Below are positions 1 to 8,162 of a stretch of DNA of 64,000 nt, piece after piece. Both the position numbers and the translations under genes were made by a program. Under the pieces are notes generated by a model that searched no databases, had not been told where the DNA came from, and was given only the letters and a program-made list of their open reading frames with translations. The stretch is taken from assembly GCF_003464595.1 (NCBI RefSeq), contig NZ_QRZF01000024.1, positions 1-64,000 of the forward strand, written 5' to 3'. Source of the stretch: Bacteroides intestinalis. Lineage in GTDB: Bacteria; Bacteroidota; Bacteroidia; Bacteroidales; Bacteroidaceae. Within the stretch, counting starts at the first letter, position 1; the number at the start of each line of letters is the position of its first letter.

Positions 1-62
1 AGACTAGTAATTGCGAATATAACAGGTGCATAAACGGATAATCAGATATTTTTTAAATAATT

Positions 63-896
63 ATGAAGTTATATTTTTTATCCTTATGTATAATGCTTGC
101 TGTCAGTTTTGCTGCTAAAGCACAATCAAAGCTTATTTTTAAAGATAAGTTTATGTATACGGATGTACAGGTGTTCAATGAGACAACAAGACACTCAATA
201 CCCTCTCTTATTGATACGGGTTGTTCGTTATGTATAATTGATTCTATTTTTGCTATTGATTCATGCGGAATAAAAGAAGATGAATTACAAACAATTCCTG
301 TTAACCAAACTAAAGATAAGATTTCAAGTGCTTTTATAGATTCTATCTTTTTTTGTGGAAAGACATATCATAAAGTGTATTGCTTAGTTGCAGATCTTAC
401 TGGTCTTTATCAAAAATATGCACCAAAATTTATCGTCGGGGCTAATATCCTTAGATCAGGAACTTGGAAATTTGATATGGAAAAGAATATTGTTGAATCC
501 TACGATTCTAATAATAAAGCGAAAGGGACTATTTATAAATGGAAAAACCATGAAGACTATCCTGATGTGGCAATAGATTATATCATTTTAGATAGTAAAG
601 TCAATGGAAAAAAAACACGATTTGCTTTTGATACGGGATGTAGAAACAATAAGCTTCAACGTGGTTTATATGTAGGAAAACCTGAGCAAATCCAAAAGGA
701 AACAGCTAATATCGTAAATAAATTATCAATTAAGACGGCTGAATTATGTAGAAATGTAACATTCAAGATAGGAAAGGATGAGTATACGTTAGATTTTATA
801 ATAGGTAATGGCAATATTGGGCTCTTAAACATCGAATTCTTACAAGGTCATTCCTTTATACTTAATTATAAGAAGCAGATACTTGAATTGTTGTAA
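63..896 (+). CDS. Secreted retropepsin-like aspartyl protease family protein
   Basis: A 277-residue protein with a type I signal peptide (about residues 1-21, ending AKAQS), so probably periplasmic. It has two D-T-G-C motifs, at D51 and D190, each after a hydrophobic strand. Two such motifs in one chain fit a bilobal aspartyl protease of the kind common and mostly uncharacterised in Bacteroidetes. The ATG at 63 leads straight into the signal peptide, which supports the start. The gene is visibly more AT-rich than the housekeeping genes from 1.6 kb on and lies beside tRNA genes and a possible integrase scrap, so it may belong to an acquired segment. The family call rests on the DTG pair; substrate and actual protease activity are unknown. 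Confidence 0.7.
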   Translation: MKLYFLSLCIMLAVSFAAKAQSKLIFKDKFMYTDVQVFNETTRHSIPSLIDTGCSLCIIDSIFAIDSCGIKEDELQTIPVNQTKDKISSAFIDSIFFCGKTYHKVYCLVADLTGLYQKYAPKFIVGANILRSGTWKFDMEKNIVESYDSNNKAKGTIYKWKNHEDYPDVAIDYIILDSKVNGKKTRFAFDTGCRNNKLQRGLYVGKPEQIQKETANIVNKLSIKTAELCRNVTFKIGKDEYTLDFIIGNGNIGLLNIEFLQGHSFILNYKKQILELL

Positions 897-972
897 AAAG
901 GAGTTTGAATTATAATTTCAATCTATTTAGCTCGGAGAGAAATTCATAGGTTATTGGAATTGGTAAATCTTA

Positions 973-1223
973 TCAGTCCTTCTGTCTGTCTTCTCTTATA
1001 AGTCTCTGTTCGTTCAAACGTTCCTGTTGCTTCCTTTTCTCTTCTAACGATGCGGTTACTTGCCCAATGAGGGTATTGATTGACGAGTGAACTCTATCCA
1101 TTGCTTGTGAAATTCATTAATATATTCCATGAACCTTATGATTATGAGTTTCAGATGTAGGTAATCATTTTCTTTTGCTAAAGTTTTCCATTTGTAGCAC
1201 GCTACGTTGATTGTTGTGTTCAT
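973..1223 (-). pseudogene. Possible tyrosine-integrase remnant with overlapping short frame
   Basis: Reading leftward from an ATG at 1223 gives 55 codons ending at 1056. The first 15 residues (MNTTINVACYKWKTL) resemble the N-terminus I remember for Bacteroides conjugative-transposon integrases (TINV-CYKSKTL type); the rest does not. A second leftward frame, 1101 to 973, gives a 42-residue Lys/Glu/Gln-rich, coiled-coil-like peptide starting MDRVHSS. Joining the frames near 1101 would make one longer reading, so a frameshifted remnant is possible. The position beside tRNA genes fits an integrase scar. The similarity is short and from memory; a small intact gene of unknown function is the alternative. 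Confidence 0.3.
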
Positions 1224-1231
1224 AAGATTTT

Positions 1232-1275
1232 GGTTTAACTCTCGGTTTAACTCACTCGGTTTACATCTTGGTTTA
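1232..1275. repeat. Four iteron-like GGTTTA repeats
   Basis: GGTTTA occurs at 1232, 1244, 1258 and 1270, spaced 12, 14 and 12 bases. The first two copies extend to GGTTTAACTC and the last two to GGTTTACAT, so the array looks like two duplicated pairs. It lies immediately upstream (minus strand) of the possible integrase fragment, where an operator or recombinase arm-binding array could sit. The rest of 897-1320 shows no other convincing gene. Confidence 0.5.
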
Positions 1276-1320
1276 CATGCAACCTCTGAAACCGCCTAAA
1301 TTTGTAGTTTTATGGACTAT

Positions 1321-1370
1321 AAAAAAAGAGAAATCCTGATAGCTAATTGCTTGACTATCAGGATTCTCTC
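1321..1370 (-). terminator. Rho-independent terminator of the tRNA operon
   Basis: An 11-base perfect inverted repeat (AATCCTGATAG at 1332-1342 with CTATCAGGATT at 1355-1365) is followed, on the minus strand, by a T-run at 1327-1321. It sits just past the 3' end of tRNA-Gly, as expected for the end of the tRNA transcript. Confidence 0.75.
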
Positions 1371-1374
1371 TAAG

Positions 1375-1447
1375 AGCGGAAGACGGGGCTCAAACCCGCG
1401 ACCCTCAGCTTGGAAGGCTAATGCTCTATCAACTGAGCTACTTCCGC
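1375..1447 (-). tRNA. tRNA-Gly (anticodon TCC)
   Basis: On the minus strand the acceptor arm GCGGAAG pairs with CTTCCGC. The D-arm has AGCTCAGTTGATAGAGC, the anticodon loop is CTTCCAA with anticodon TCC, and the T-arm has GGGTTTGAGCCCC. The CCA end is not encoded. It is co-oriented with tRNA-Tyr eight bases upstream and shares its terminator. Confidence 0.92.
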
Positions 1448-1455
1448 AATTTTTG

Positions 1456-1538
1456 TGGGCAAAGATGGATTCGAACCACCGAAGTCGAAAGACAGCAGAT
1501 TTACAGTCTGCCCCATTTGGCCACTCTGGTATTTGCCC
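1456..1538 (-). tRNA. tRNA-Tyr (anticodon GTA)
   Basis: The acceptor arm GGGCAAA pairs with TTTGCCC. The anticodon loop CTGTAAA carries GTA, and there is a long variable arm with a TTTCG turn, as in bacterial class II tRNA-Tyr. The T-arm reads GGTTCGAATCC. It is the first gene of a two-tRNA transcript. Confidence 0.92.
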
Positions 1539-1600
1539 TTTTGCACTTTGAAATCTATCTCAATTCTCTCATTGAGTAGCTTTGTTTCTCAATTGCGGTG

Positions 1601-1630
1601 CAAAGATACGACTATTTTTGTAAACTCCAA
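1601..1630 (-). promoter_or_regulatory. Promoter of the tRNA-Tyr/Gly operon
   Basis: On the minus strand a TATCTTTG box (1601-1608) matches the Bacteroides -7 consensus TAnnTTTG. A TTG at 1628-1630 lies 19 bases upstream, near the expected -33 position. It is about 60 bases before tRNA-Tyr and overlaps the last codons of ribH. Confidence 0.6.
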
Positions 1631-2106
1631 GCAAAATCGATCATTTTTATTGCAGTAATTGCACATTCGTCACCTTTGTTACCCAGTTTGCCACCGGCAC
1701 GGTCCTCGGCTTGCTCCATTGTATTGGTAGTAATTAATCCGTAAATAACTGGTACGTTGCCAGTTGCGTTCAGTTGAGCAATTCCGTTGGTACTTCCCAT
1801 ACAAACATAGTCAAAATGTGGAGTATCTCCTCTAACTACGCAACCAATTGCAATAACTGCATCCACATTACTATATTCAATGAATTGGTTGGCTCCAAAA
1901 ATTAATTCAAAGCTACCCGGAACAGTTTTCACCAAAATATTTTCGTCTCTGGCACCATGTTTTTTTAAAGTATTCATTGCGCCCTCTAAAAGTTTTCCGG
2001 TGATATTGAAGTTCCACTCAGAAACAACAATGCCGAACTTCATTTCTTTAGCGTCAGGAACAGAGTTGAAGTCGTAGTCCGAAAGGTTATGATAAGCTGT
2101 TGCCAT
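1612..2106 (-). CDS. ribH: 6,7-dimethyl-8-ribityllumazine synthase
   Basis: A 164-residue cytosolic enzyme that condenses ribulose-derived 3,4-dihydroxy-2-butanone 4-phosphate with 5-amino-6-ribitylaminouracil, the penultimate step of riboflavin synthesis. Visible family motifs are the VPGSFEL segment, the [14 protein letters not shown] stretch with the catalytic His, and a C-terminal segment holding [12 protein letters not shown]. Length is normal for the family. It lies 140 bases downstream of a TPR membrane protein on the same strand, separated by a strong inverted-repeat structure, so co-transcription is uncertain. Confidence 0.95.
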   Translation of the reverse strand: MATAYHNLSDYDFNSVPDAKEMKFGIVVSEWNFNITGKLLEGAMNTLKKHGARDENILVKTVPGSFELIFGANQFIEYSNVDAVIAIGCVVRGDTPHFDYVCMGSTNGIAQLNATGNVPVIYGLITTNTMEQAEDRAGGKLGNKGDECAITAIKMIDFAWSLQK

Positions 2107-2141
2107 AGTTATTCTAAAATTAATAATTAAAAATAAAAGGG

Positions 2142-2218
2142 GGATAAAAAAAGAAACGGATTACACGGATTTCACGGTTGTTTCTTTTTTATCCGTGTAA
2201 AATCTGTGTAACCCGTGT
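2142..2218. repeat. Two interleaved inverted repeats between TPR gene and ribH
   Basis: Arm A, GGATAAAAAAAGAAAC (2142-2157), pairs with A' at 2180-2194. Arm B (about 2156-2177, ACGGATTACACGGATTTCACGG) is an imperfect inverted copy of B' at about 2191-2218. The order A-B-A'-B' means the two hairpins are mutually exclusive or form a pseudoknot. It may be an attenuator or processing signal, or a dispersed palindromic element. Confidence 0.6.
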
Positions 2219-2246
2219 CTGATATACTATATAATAATAAGGTATA

Positions 2247-2930
2247 TTACTTCTTCAGCAGTTTGGCTTGTTCGATGTACTTATCGATATCCATTGACTG
2301 GTAAGAACGGAAATATTTGTCTTTAATCTTGGTATATGCTTTGATAGCGTCGTCATACTTGCCTTGCTTAACGAGGATTTCTCCGGCTTGTTGCAAGTAG
2401 ATAGGACTGAGTGAATTGTTATCAGCTTCGTCAGCAGCGCTCAGCAACATAGAAGCAGCTTTGTCCAACTGGCCTAATTGTGCGTAGCAGTTACCCATTG
2501 CACCTTTCATTGCAGGAGCTATCATCTGGTCTTTTCCGCTGAAGCTATCCAGTGCTTTTACAGCAGCTTCGTATTGTCCCAGGTGAGCGTAGCAGATACC
2601 CATATATGCTTTTGCCAAGTTGGCAGCTTTGGTTCCGCTGTATTCATCAGCAATTTTAGCGAAACCTGCGAATCCGATACTGTCGCCATTCAAGGCCTGT
2701 TCGTAAAGGTCGGCCTCAAAGTATTCCTGTCCTTTGAACAATGCAGCCTGTGCTTTTTCTTCGCGCGGTTCAGCATAAAGGTTCTTGTACATTACTATAC
2801 CGGCTACGATGATGATTACTGCTACTACAGCGCCGATAATTGCTTTTTTGTTTTTAATGAGAAATGCCTCCGATTGTGACAATGCTTCTTCCACATTCAG
2901 GGCTTCGTTAGCTTTCTTTTGTTCTGCCAT
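2247..2930 (-). CDS. Membrane-anchored tetratricopeptide repeat protein
   Basis: A 227-residue protein with a short cytoplasmic N-terminus, one membrane segment at about residues 34-50 (AIIGAVVAVIIIVAGIVM), and a region with TPR-like helices (YMGICYAHLGQYEAAVKAL, GNCYAQLGQLDKAASML, and a third near the C-terminus). The layout resembles YfgM/Tol-Pal-associated TPR proteins, which act as scaffolds at the inner membrane. A partner cannot be named from sequence. The start at 2930 is followed directly by a charged N-terminus and is preceded by a good -7 box at 2978-2985. Confidence 0.8.
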   Translation of the reverse strand: MAEQKKANEALNVEEALSQSEAFLIKNKKAIIGAVVAVIIIVAGIVMYKNLYAEPREEKAQAALFKGQEYFEADLYEQALNGDSIGFAGFAKIADEYSGTKAANLAKAYMGICYAHLGQYEAAVKALDSFSGKDQMIAPAMKGAMGNCYAQLGQLDKAASMLLSAADEADNNSLSPIYLQQAGEILVKQGKYDDAIKAYTKIKDKYFRSYQSMDIDKYIEQAKLLKK

Positions 2931-2977
2931 TTTATATATTCTTTTTGTTATTATTCTTATTTAGCCATTTCGACCCG

Positions 2978-2985
2978 CAAAAGTA
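2978..2985 (-). promoter_or_regulatory. -7 box of the TPR gene promoter
   Basis: The minus strand reads TACTTTTG, a match to the Bacteroides -7 consensus TAnnTTTG, 48 bases before the TPR gene start. The rest of 2931-3228 between the divergent TPR and recF genes shows only the two promoters. Confidence 0.5.
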
Positions 2986-3198
2986 ACTTTTTTATAGGTA
3001 TCAACGAAATTTAGCGGCATCTTTTTTTCTTTTACACTTGAAAACCCGAAATTCTTCCTACTTTTTGATGAGCTAAGCTTCACCTCCGCTATTAAAAATA
3101 AGCATGCTTATTTTGTACTGCATTCGGTTTAGATAAATCTCTCACATTCGGAAAAAAGAATGAATTCTCTTTTCGCTCACTAAATCGAGATTTTGCAT

Positions 3199-3206
3199 TA
3201 TCTTTG
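3199..3206 (+). promoter_or_regulatory. -7 box of the recF promoter
   Basis: TATCTTTG matches TAnnTTTG exactly, 22 bases before the recF start codon. No clear -33 TTTG was identified. Confidence 0.5.
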
Positions 3207-3228
3207 TAACTGAATTTACAGCTGTAAT

Positions 3229-4341
3229 ATGATACTGAAACGTATATCCATACTTAATTATAAGAATCTGGAACAAGTTGAGCTCTCATTCTCACCCAAG
3301 TTGAACTGTTTTTTCGGACAGAACGGCATGGGGAAAACGAATTTGCTCGATGCCATTTATTTCCTTTCGTTTTGTAAGAGTTCGGGCAATCCCATCGACT
3401 CGCAAAACATCCGCCATGATCAGGAATTCTTTGTCATTCAAGGCTTCTATGAGGCTCCCGACGGTACGCCGGAAGAGATTTATTGCGGTATGAAGCGCAG
3501 GCAAAAGAAACAATTCAAGCGGAATAAAAAGGAATATACCCGCTTGTCCGATCATATCGGATTCTTGCCTTTGGTCATGGTTTCTCCTGCCGATTCGGAA
3601 TTGATTGCCGGAGGCAGTGACGAGCGTCGGCGCTTTATGGATGTCGTAATTTCGCAGTATGATAAAGAGTATCTGGAAGCTCTGATACGCTATAATAAAG
3701 CGTTGGCTCAACGAAATACGTTGTTGAAAAGTGAAGTGCCGGTAGAAGAAGAGCTGTTTCTCATTTGGGAAGAGATGATGGCACAGGCCGGCGAGATTGT
3801 TTTCCGTAAGCGGGAGGCTTTTATCAGTGAATTCATTCCTATTTTCCAGTCATTTTATTCTTTTATTTCACAAGATAAGGAGCAGGTCGGGTTAACTTAT
3901 GATTCGCATGCCCGTGATGCATCCCTGTTGGATGTAATAAAAGCAAGTCGTGTACGTGACCAGATTATGGGATACTCTCTGCATGGCATTCACAAAGATG
4001 AACTGAATATGCTTCTGGGTGATTTCCCTATCAAGCGGGAAGGTTCGCAAGGGCAAAACAAAACCTATCTTGTTGCCTTGAAATTGGCACAATTTGATTT
4101 CCTGAAAAGGACCGGCACCACAGTACCTTTGCTTCTGCTGGATGATATTTTCGATAAACTGGATGCTTCTCGCGTAGAGCAGATCATCAAGTTGGTAGCC
4201 GGTGATAACTTCGGGCAGATATTCATAACAGATACGAACCGGGAACATCTGGATCGCATTCTTCATAAGGTAGGCAGCGATTACAAAATGTTCCAGGTAG
4301 ATCAAGGAGTCATAACAGAACGGGAGGAGGATGAAGCATGA
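3229..4341 (+). CDS. recF: DNA replication and repair protein RecF
   Basis: A 370-residue SMC-like ABC ATPase that loads RecA at single-strand gaps with RecO and RecR. The Walker A motif is GQNGMGKT at residues 30-37. A Walker B segment near the C-terminus reads LLLLDDIFDKLD, and the signature-like segment SQGQNKTYLVALK precedes it. N-terminal ISILNYKNLEQVEL is typical of RecF. The stop overlaps the start of the next gene by four bases (ATGA), so the pair is translationally coupled. Confidence 0.96.
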   Translation: MILKRISILNYKNLEQVELSFSPKLNCFFGQNGMGKTNLLDAIYFLSFCKSSGNPIDSQNIRHDQEFFVIQGFYEAPDGTPEEIYCGMKRRQKKQFKRNKKEYTRLSDHIGFLPLVMVSPADSELIAGGSDERRRFMDVVISQYDKEYLEALIRYNKALAQRNTLLKSEVPVEEELFLIWEEMMAQAGEIVFRKREAFISEFIPIFQSFYSFISQDKEQVGLTYDSHARDASLLDVIKASRVRDQIMGYSLHGIHKDELNMLLGDFPIKREGSQGQNKTYLVALKLAQFDFLKRTGTTVPLLLLDDIFDKLDASRVEQIIKLVAGDNFGQIFITDTNREHLDRILHKVGSDYKMFQVDQGVITEREEDEA

Positions 4342-4628
4342 AGCGTAACGATGCCGAACAAATAGGTAAACTGATACGTACTTTCCTTCGGCAGGAGAGT
4401 CTGGAGTCGCCACTCAATGAGCAGCGGCTCATTAACTCATGGGCAGAAATCCTTGGCCCTACTATTGCCTCTTATACCCGCGAACTCTATATCCGCAATC
4501 AGATTTTATATGTCCATCTGACCTCTGCCGCCCTGCGTCAGGAACTGATGATGGGACGTGACTTGCTAGTACGCAACCTGAATCGCCACGTAGGTGCGCA
4601 GGTAATCACGAATATCATATTCAGATAG
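4338..4628 (+). CDS. DUF721 family (DciA-like) protein
   Basis: A 96-residue basic protein whose core (LINSWAEILGPTIASYTRELYIRNQILYVHL...LRQELMMGRDLLVRNLN) is the DUF721 pattern. This family includes DciA, a replicative helicase loader or operator that in several phyla is encoded next to recF, as here. It overlaps recF by ATGA. A role with DnaB helicase is inferred from family and context. Confidence 0.8.
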   Translation: MKRNDAEQIGKLIRTFLRQESLESPLNEQRLINSWAEILGPTIASYTRELYIRNQILYVHLTSAALRQELMMGRDLLVRNLNRHVGAQVITNIIFR

Positions 4629-4631
4629 GGA

Positions 4632-5423
4632 TTAGTGGTTAGTGATTAGTGATAAGCTATCCACTCTCTGTATCTTCAATGCTTTCAATTCTTCTATGGC
4701 ACGATTGTAATATACAGGCGTTTCCAGGTCTTTATTGTTATGCGCATCTAGCCCGATGATGGCAGTACAACCTTCATTGGCGGCAATGTGCCAGAAGTCC
4801 GGGCAGGGATAAGTCTGCAAATAGTGCGCCTCATTATAAGCTACATAACCGATATTATATTCCAGCGGAATATGGAAGCGTGCGGCTGTGCGGCAGATAT
4901 GGCGACTGATTAACTTACAATGACGGTCGAACTGAGGATATGAGCGCATGAATAAATCCGGGTGAGCCAGACAGCAGAACAGACCACTCTCCATTCCCTC
5001 GATGGCGCTTTCTTCATAGAGTTCCAGCATATCAAGGTTCTCGGTATGATGTCCGAAGTAAGGGAACTTCTCATCTGTATGGTAATGGTGATTGCCGAAC
5101 AGGATATAATCCAGTTGATACTCTTTGATTTTCTCTTTCAGCCAATGGATATAGGTGGGAAAATACTCGCATTCCAATCCGATTTTGATACTGATCTGAT
5201 CCCGGTATTTCTCGCGGAGCGAGCGTAGGCTTTCTACGTATCCGGGTAATTCTTCGGGGAGCATACGCATGTCAGCCACATAATCGGTGTGATACTTCCA
5301 CGGAGTGTGGTCTGAAAATCCCAGCTCCTGATAGCCACCTTTGATGGCGCTGAGCACGTAGTCTTCGTCGCTACCCGTAGCGTGCATGCAACGGGTGGTA
5401 TGAGTGTGATAATTTGTTTTCAT
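4632..5423 (-). CDS. PHP-domain histidinol-phosphatase-like hydrolase
   Basis: A 263-residue protein of the PHP superfamily. The metal-binding HTHT motif is at residues 6-9 (NYHTHTT), and further metal ligands are visible in GFSDHTPW, GLECEYF, GNHHYH, AHPDLF and GLDAHNN. This pattern matches HisJ-type histidinol phosphate phosphatases, which make L-histidinol. There are no histidine genes nearby, so another phosphoester substrate is possible. It overlaps the upstream 5-FCL gene by four bases and is last in the leftward cluster that begins with the M3 peptidase. Confidence 0.78.
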   Translation of the reverse strand: MKTNYHTHTTRCMHATGSDEDYVLSAIKGGYQELGFSDHTPWKYHTDYVADMRMLPEELPGYVESLRSLREKYRDQISIKIGLECEYFPTYIHWLKEKIKEYQLDYILFGNHHYHTDEKFPYFGHHTENLDMLELYEESAIEGMESGLFCCLAHPDLFMRSYPQFDRHCKLISRHICRTAARFHIPLEYNIGYVAYNEAHYLQTYPCPDFWHIAANEGCTAIIGLDAHNNKDLETPVYYNRAIEELKALKIQRVDSLSLITNH

Positions 5424-5959
5424 TGAATTGTTATAATCGTATCCATGCGGATGTCGAATGGCTCCGCAGGCACTTCTTCCACTAATTGAAAAGGAAAACA
5501 GATGCCGGCTTTGAAAGCCGTGAGGCGGGGGAGCAGTCGGTCATAATAACCTTTGCCTCTACCCAGACGGTTACCTGCATTATCGAAAGCTACGCCGGGA
5601 ACGGCAACAAAGTCGATAGCTGCATAGTCGGTGAAGAGTTCTCCGGTAGGTTCTTCAATACCATAACTTCCTGTTGCCAGGTCTTCGGGACCGGTATAGA
5701 CACGCAATTCCAGATCGTTACCTACGACAACCGGAAGCAATATCCGCTTTTCACGGCTCCACTTCCGGACAAATTCATGCGTATCGACTTCGTCCTTCAG
5801 TGAATAATAGAGCAGGACGATATGTGCCGCCCTGAAAGCCGGGTGGGCTTCCAGGGCGGCAAGTATTTCAGCAGACTGGGATTGATGCGTAGTGGTAAGC
5901 CCGTGCCGGGTCTTTAACAATGCCATACGCTTCCGCAGTTCTTTTTTTCTTTCCTTCAT
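5420..5959 (-). CDS. 5-formyltetrahydrofolate cyclo-ligase
   Basis: A 179-residue enzyme that converts 5-formyl-THF to 5,10-methenyl-THF using ATP and so returns a storage form to the one-carbon pool. The family signature GRGKGYYDRLLPRL is present, together with LLYYSLKDEVDTHEF and VPGVAFD. The N-terminus MKERKKELRKRM is typical, so the start is credible even though it lies 92 bases inside the 3' end of the S41 protease gene in another frame. It overlaps the downstream PHP gene by four bases. Confidence 0.92.
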   Translation of the reverse strand: MKERKKELRKRMALLKTRHGLTTTHQSQSAEILAALEAHPAFRAAHIVLLYYSLKDEVDTHEFVRKWSREKRILLPVVVGNDLELRVYTGPEDLATGSYGIEEPTGELFTDYAAIDFVAVPGVAFDNAGNRLGRGKGYYDRLLPRLTAFKAGICFPFQLVEEVPAEPFDIRMDTIITIQ

Positions 5960-7610
5960 CTTTCGTCTCTTCTTTCACAACATCTTCCGGAGCTTTGGGA
6001 AATGCTTCGCCGTTCTCCAGAATTTCCAATGCCTTTTGTACGGTAGGATCGCCCTGATTGATATACCTTATATAAGGCTCTCTGCCTAATATATTATAGA
6101 TAATGTTTCCATAAAGGTTTCTTTCCATCAGCTTGTAGGACTTGTGAATAAGGATATTGCGTCTCTTCACTCCCTTGCTGTCTGCAAAACGGATAAACTG
6201 TTCTACGATGCCTTGCTGACGAAGATATTTCAGCATGTCTTCTTCATTTTCGAACTCATTCAGTTTAGCCCGGTTGCGGTCGGAATACTGAAAGCTGAAC
6301 TGTAAAGTCAGTCCTTTATTGAGCACTTCAATCAGATAAGAAGAGGTTCCTGTGGTATCCTGCGGTACGAATACGTCCGGCATAATACCACCACCACCAT
6401 AAACGGGACGTCCCAGACGGGTGGAGTAGCGTAAATTCTCGTCCAGCTTGATGCTATCCTTAGAGAAGAATTCACCATGCTCGTAGCGGGTCAGCCAATC
6501 CATTTCGTATTTGGCGTCCTTACCATTCTTATACGGACGTTGTATGCAACGACCGGATGGAGTATAGTAGCGGGCAATTGTCAAGCGGATAGCAGAGCCA
6601 TCGCTGAAGTCAATCGGTTGTTGTACCAATCCTTTTCCGAAGGAACGGCGTCCTACGATTGTACCACGGTCATTATCCTGAATAGCTCCTGCAAAGATCT
6701 CACTGGCGGATGCCGAACTTTCATTGGTCAGCACAACCAAAGGCATCTTCTGGCAACTGCCTGTTCCGTTGGCATAATCTTCCATACGGGGATATTTGCG
6801 TCCCTGGGCATAGACAATAAGTTGTCCTTCCGGCAGGAATTCATTCACCATACGCACGGCAGCCTCCATATAACCACCGGTGTTGTCGCGCAAGTCAATA
6901 ATAATTCCCTTACAATTCTGATGACTGAGTTGAGCAATAGCATTCAGCAGTTCTACATGAGTAGTACGTCCGAACTTACTGATTTGAATATATCCATAAT
7001 CATTGCTGAGCATATAAGCTGCATCAATTGTATTTTGTGGAATATCACCGCGGGTGATGACAAAGTCCAGCAAATCCTTTTCTGTAGCACGTTTGACGCT
7101 TAGTTTCACTTTGGTTCCTTTCGGGCCTTTCAAAGTGCGCATGGCTTTCTCATTGGTCAGTTTTATTCCGGCGAACAAGCTGTCGTCTACCATAACGATG
7201 CGGTCGCCTGCCATCAGTCCTACTTTCTCGGACGGACCGCCTTGAATGACACTGTTCACATGAATCGTATCATCCTGAATGGTGAATTGAATACCGATAC
7301 CGCTGAAACTGCCTTCCAACTCTGAATTAACTTCCTCCAGATTCTGGGCAGGAATGTAAGTAGAGTGGGGGTCTAACTCAGCCAATATCTGTGGCATTGC
7401 TTTTTCCACAAGGTCCGTCATGTTGACGGTGTCTACATACTGGTCTTCAACAACCCGCAACAAGGCATTCAGCTTGTTGGACGAGCCATTAATAATGCCC
7501 AGCGTATTTCCGGCGAAATGCCTGGCATAAAATGTTCCGATCAGAATTCCCATTACCACGCTGATTGCGATGATGAGCGGAGTAAAGCGGGAAGAGTTTT
7601 TTGTACTCAT
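5868..7610 (-). CDS. S41 family C-terminal processing peptidase
   Basis: A 580-residue periplasmic serine protease of the CtpA/Tsp type. It has an N-terminal membrane anchor (about residues 10-28), a PDZ domain (about 95-185) that binds substrate C-termini, and an S41 catalytic domain with the Ser motif ESSASASE (297-304) and Lys326 in FGKG. Residues after about 520 are low-complexity and Lys/Glu-rich, and their coding sequence overlaps the 5-FCL gene by 92 bases. It likely trims or degrades misfolded envelope proteins. Confidence 0.92.
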   Translation of the reverse strand: MSTKNSSRFTPLIIAISVVMGILIGTFYARHFAGNTLGIINGSSNKLNALLRVVEDQYVDTVNMTDLVEKAMPQILAELDPHSTYIPAQNLEEVNSELEGSFSGIGIQFTIQDDTIHVNSVIQGGPSEKVGLMAGDRIVMVDDSLFAGIKLTNEKAMRTLKGPKGTKVKLSVKRATEKDLLDFVITRGDIPQNTIDAAYMLSNDYGYIQISKFGRTTHVELLNAIAQLSHQNCKGIIIDLRDNTGGYMEAAVRMVNEFLPEGQLIVYAQGRKYPRMEDYANGTGSCQKMPLVVLTNESSASASEIFAGAIQDNDRGTIVGRRSFGKGLVQQPIDFSDGSAIRLTIARYYTPSGRCIQRPYKNGKDAKYEMDWLTRYEHGEFFSKDSIKLDENLRYSTRLGRPVYGGGGIMPDVFVPQDTTGTSSYLIEVLNKGLTLQFSFQYSDRNRAKLNEFENEEDMLKYLRQQGIVEQFIRFADSKGVKRRNILIHKSYKLMERNLYGNIIYNILGREPYIRYINQGDPTVQKALEILENGEAFPKAPEDVVKEETKDEGKKKRTAEAYGIVKDPARAYHYASIPVC

Positions 7611-7687
7611 ATCTTTTAGTTGTTAGCTACGAGCTACAAGCTACGGGTAGTGGCTGTATGCTTCGCAGATTTTAGTTTATTGTTTGT

Positions 7688-8158
7688 TTAAGGTTCTTGT
7701 TCACTGCTTGTATCTTGTATCTTGTAGCCTGTAGCTACATATACTACCTCGATACCTGCACGCTTCAAAAGTTCGATGCCATCTTCCAGACGGTATTTCT
7801 CGGAGTAAACCACTCGTTTGATACCTGCTTGGATAATCAGTTTTGAACATTCGATGCATGGCGAAGCGGTGACATACATAGTGGCACCGTCGCTGCTATT
7901 GTTAGAGCGTGCTATCTTCGTGATTGCATTCGCCTCGGCATGCAACACGTAAGGTTTGGTAACGTTATTATCGTCTTCACATACATTTTCAAAACCGGCA
8001 GGCGTTCCGTTATACCCGTCAGAAATGATCATTTTATCTTTGACGATGAGTGCACCTACCTGGCGGCGTTTACAATATGAATTTTCCGCCCAGATACTTG
8101 CCATACGTATATAACGCTTGTCCAGCGCTTCTTGTTTTTCTTTAGCAGAACCTTCCAT
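7688..8158 (-). CDS. dCMP deaminase family protein
   Basis: A 156-residue zinc-dependent cytidine/deoxycytidylate deaminase. The zinc and catalytic motifs are H73-A-E75 (LHAEANAI) and P100-C101-x2-C104 (SPCIECSKLI). The segment YCKRRQVGALIVKD and the following Gly-rich NGTPAGFENVCED are typical of ComEB/dCMP deaminase, which makes dUMP for thymidylate synthesis. It lies four bases past the lipoprotein gene and 77 bases before the S41 gene. Confidence 0.9.
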   Translation of the reverse strand: MEGSAKEKQEALDKRYIRMASIWAENSYCKRRQVGALIVKDKMIISDGYNGTPAGFENVCEDDNNVTKPYVLHAEANAITKIARSNNSSDGATMYVTASPCIECSKLIIQAGIKRVVYSEKYRLEDGIELLKRAGIEVVYVATGYKIQDTSSEQEP

Positions 8159-8162
8159 AGTC

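Noticed and set aside
6477..7103. Plus-strand open frame of 208 codons
   Set aside because: It is antisense to the S41 protease; composition is that of a shadow frame.
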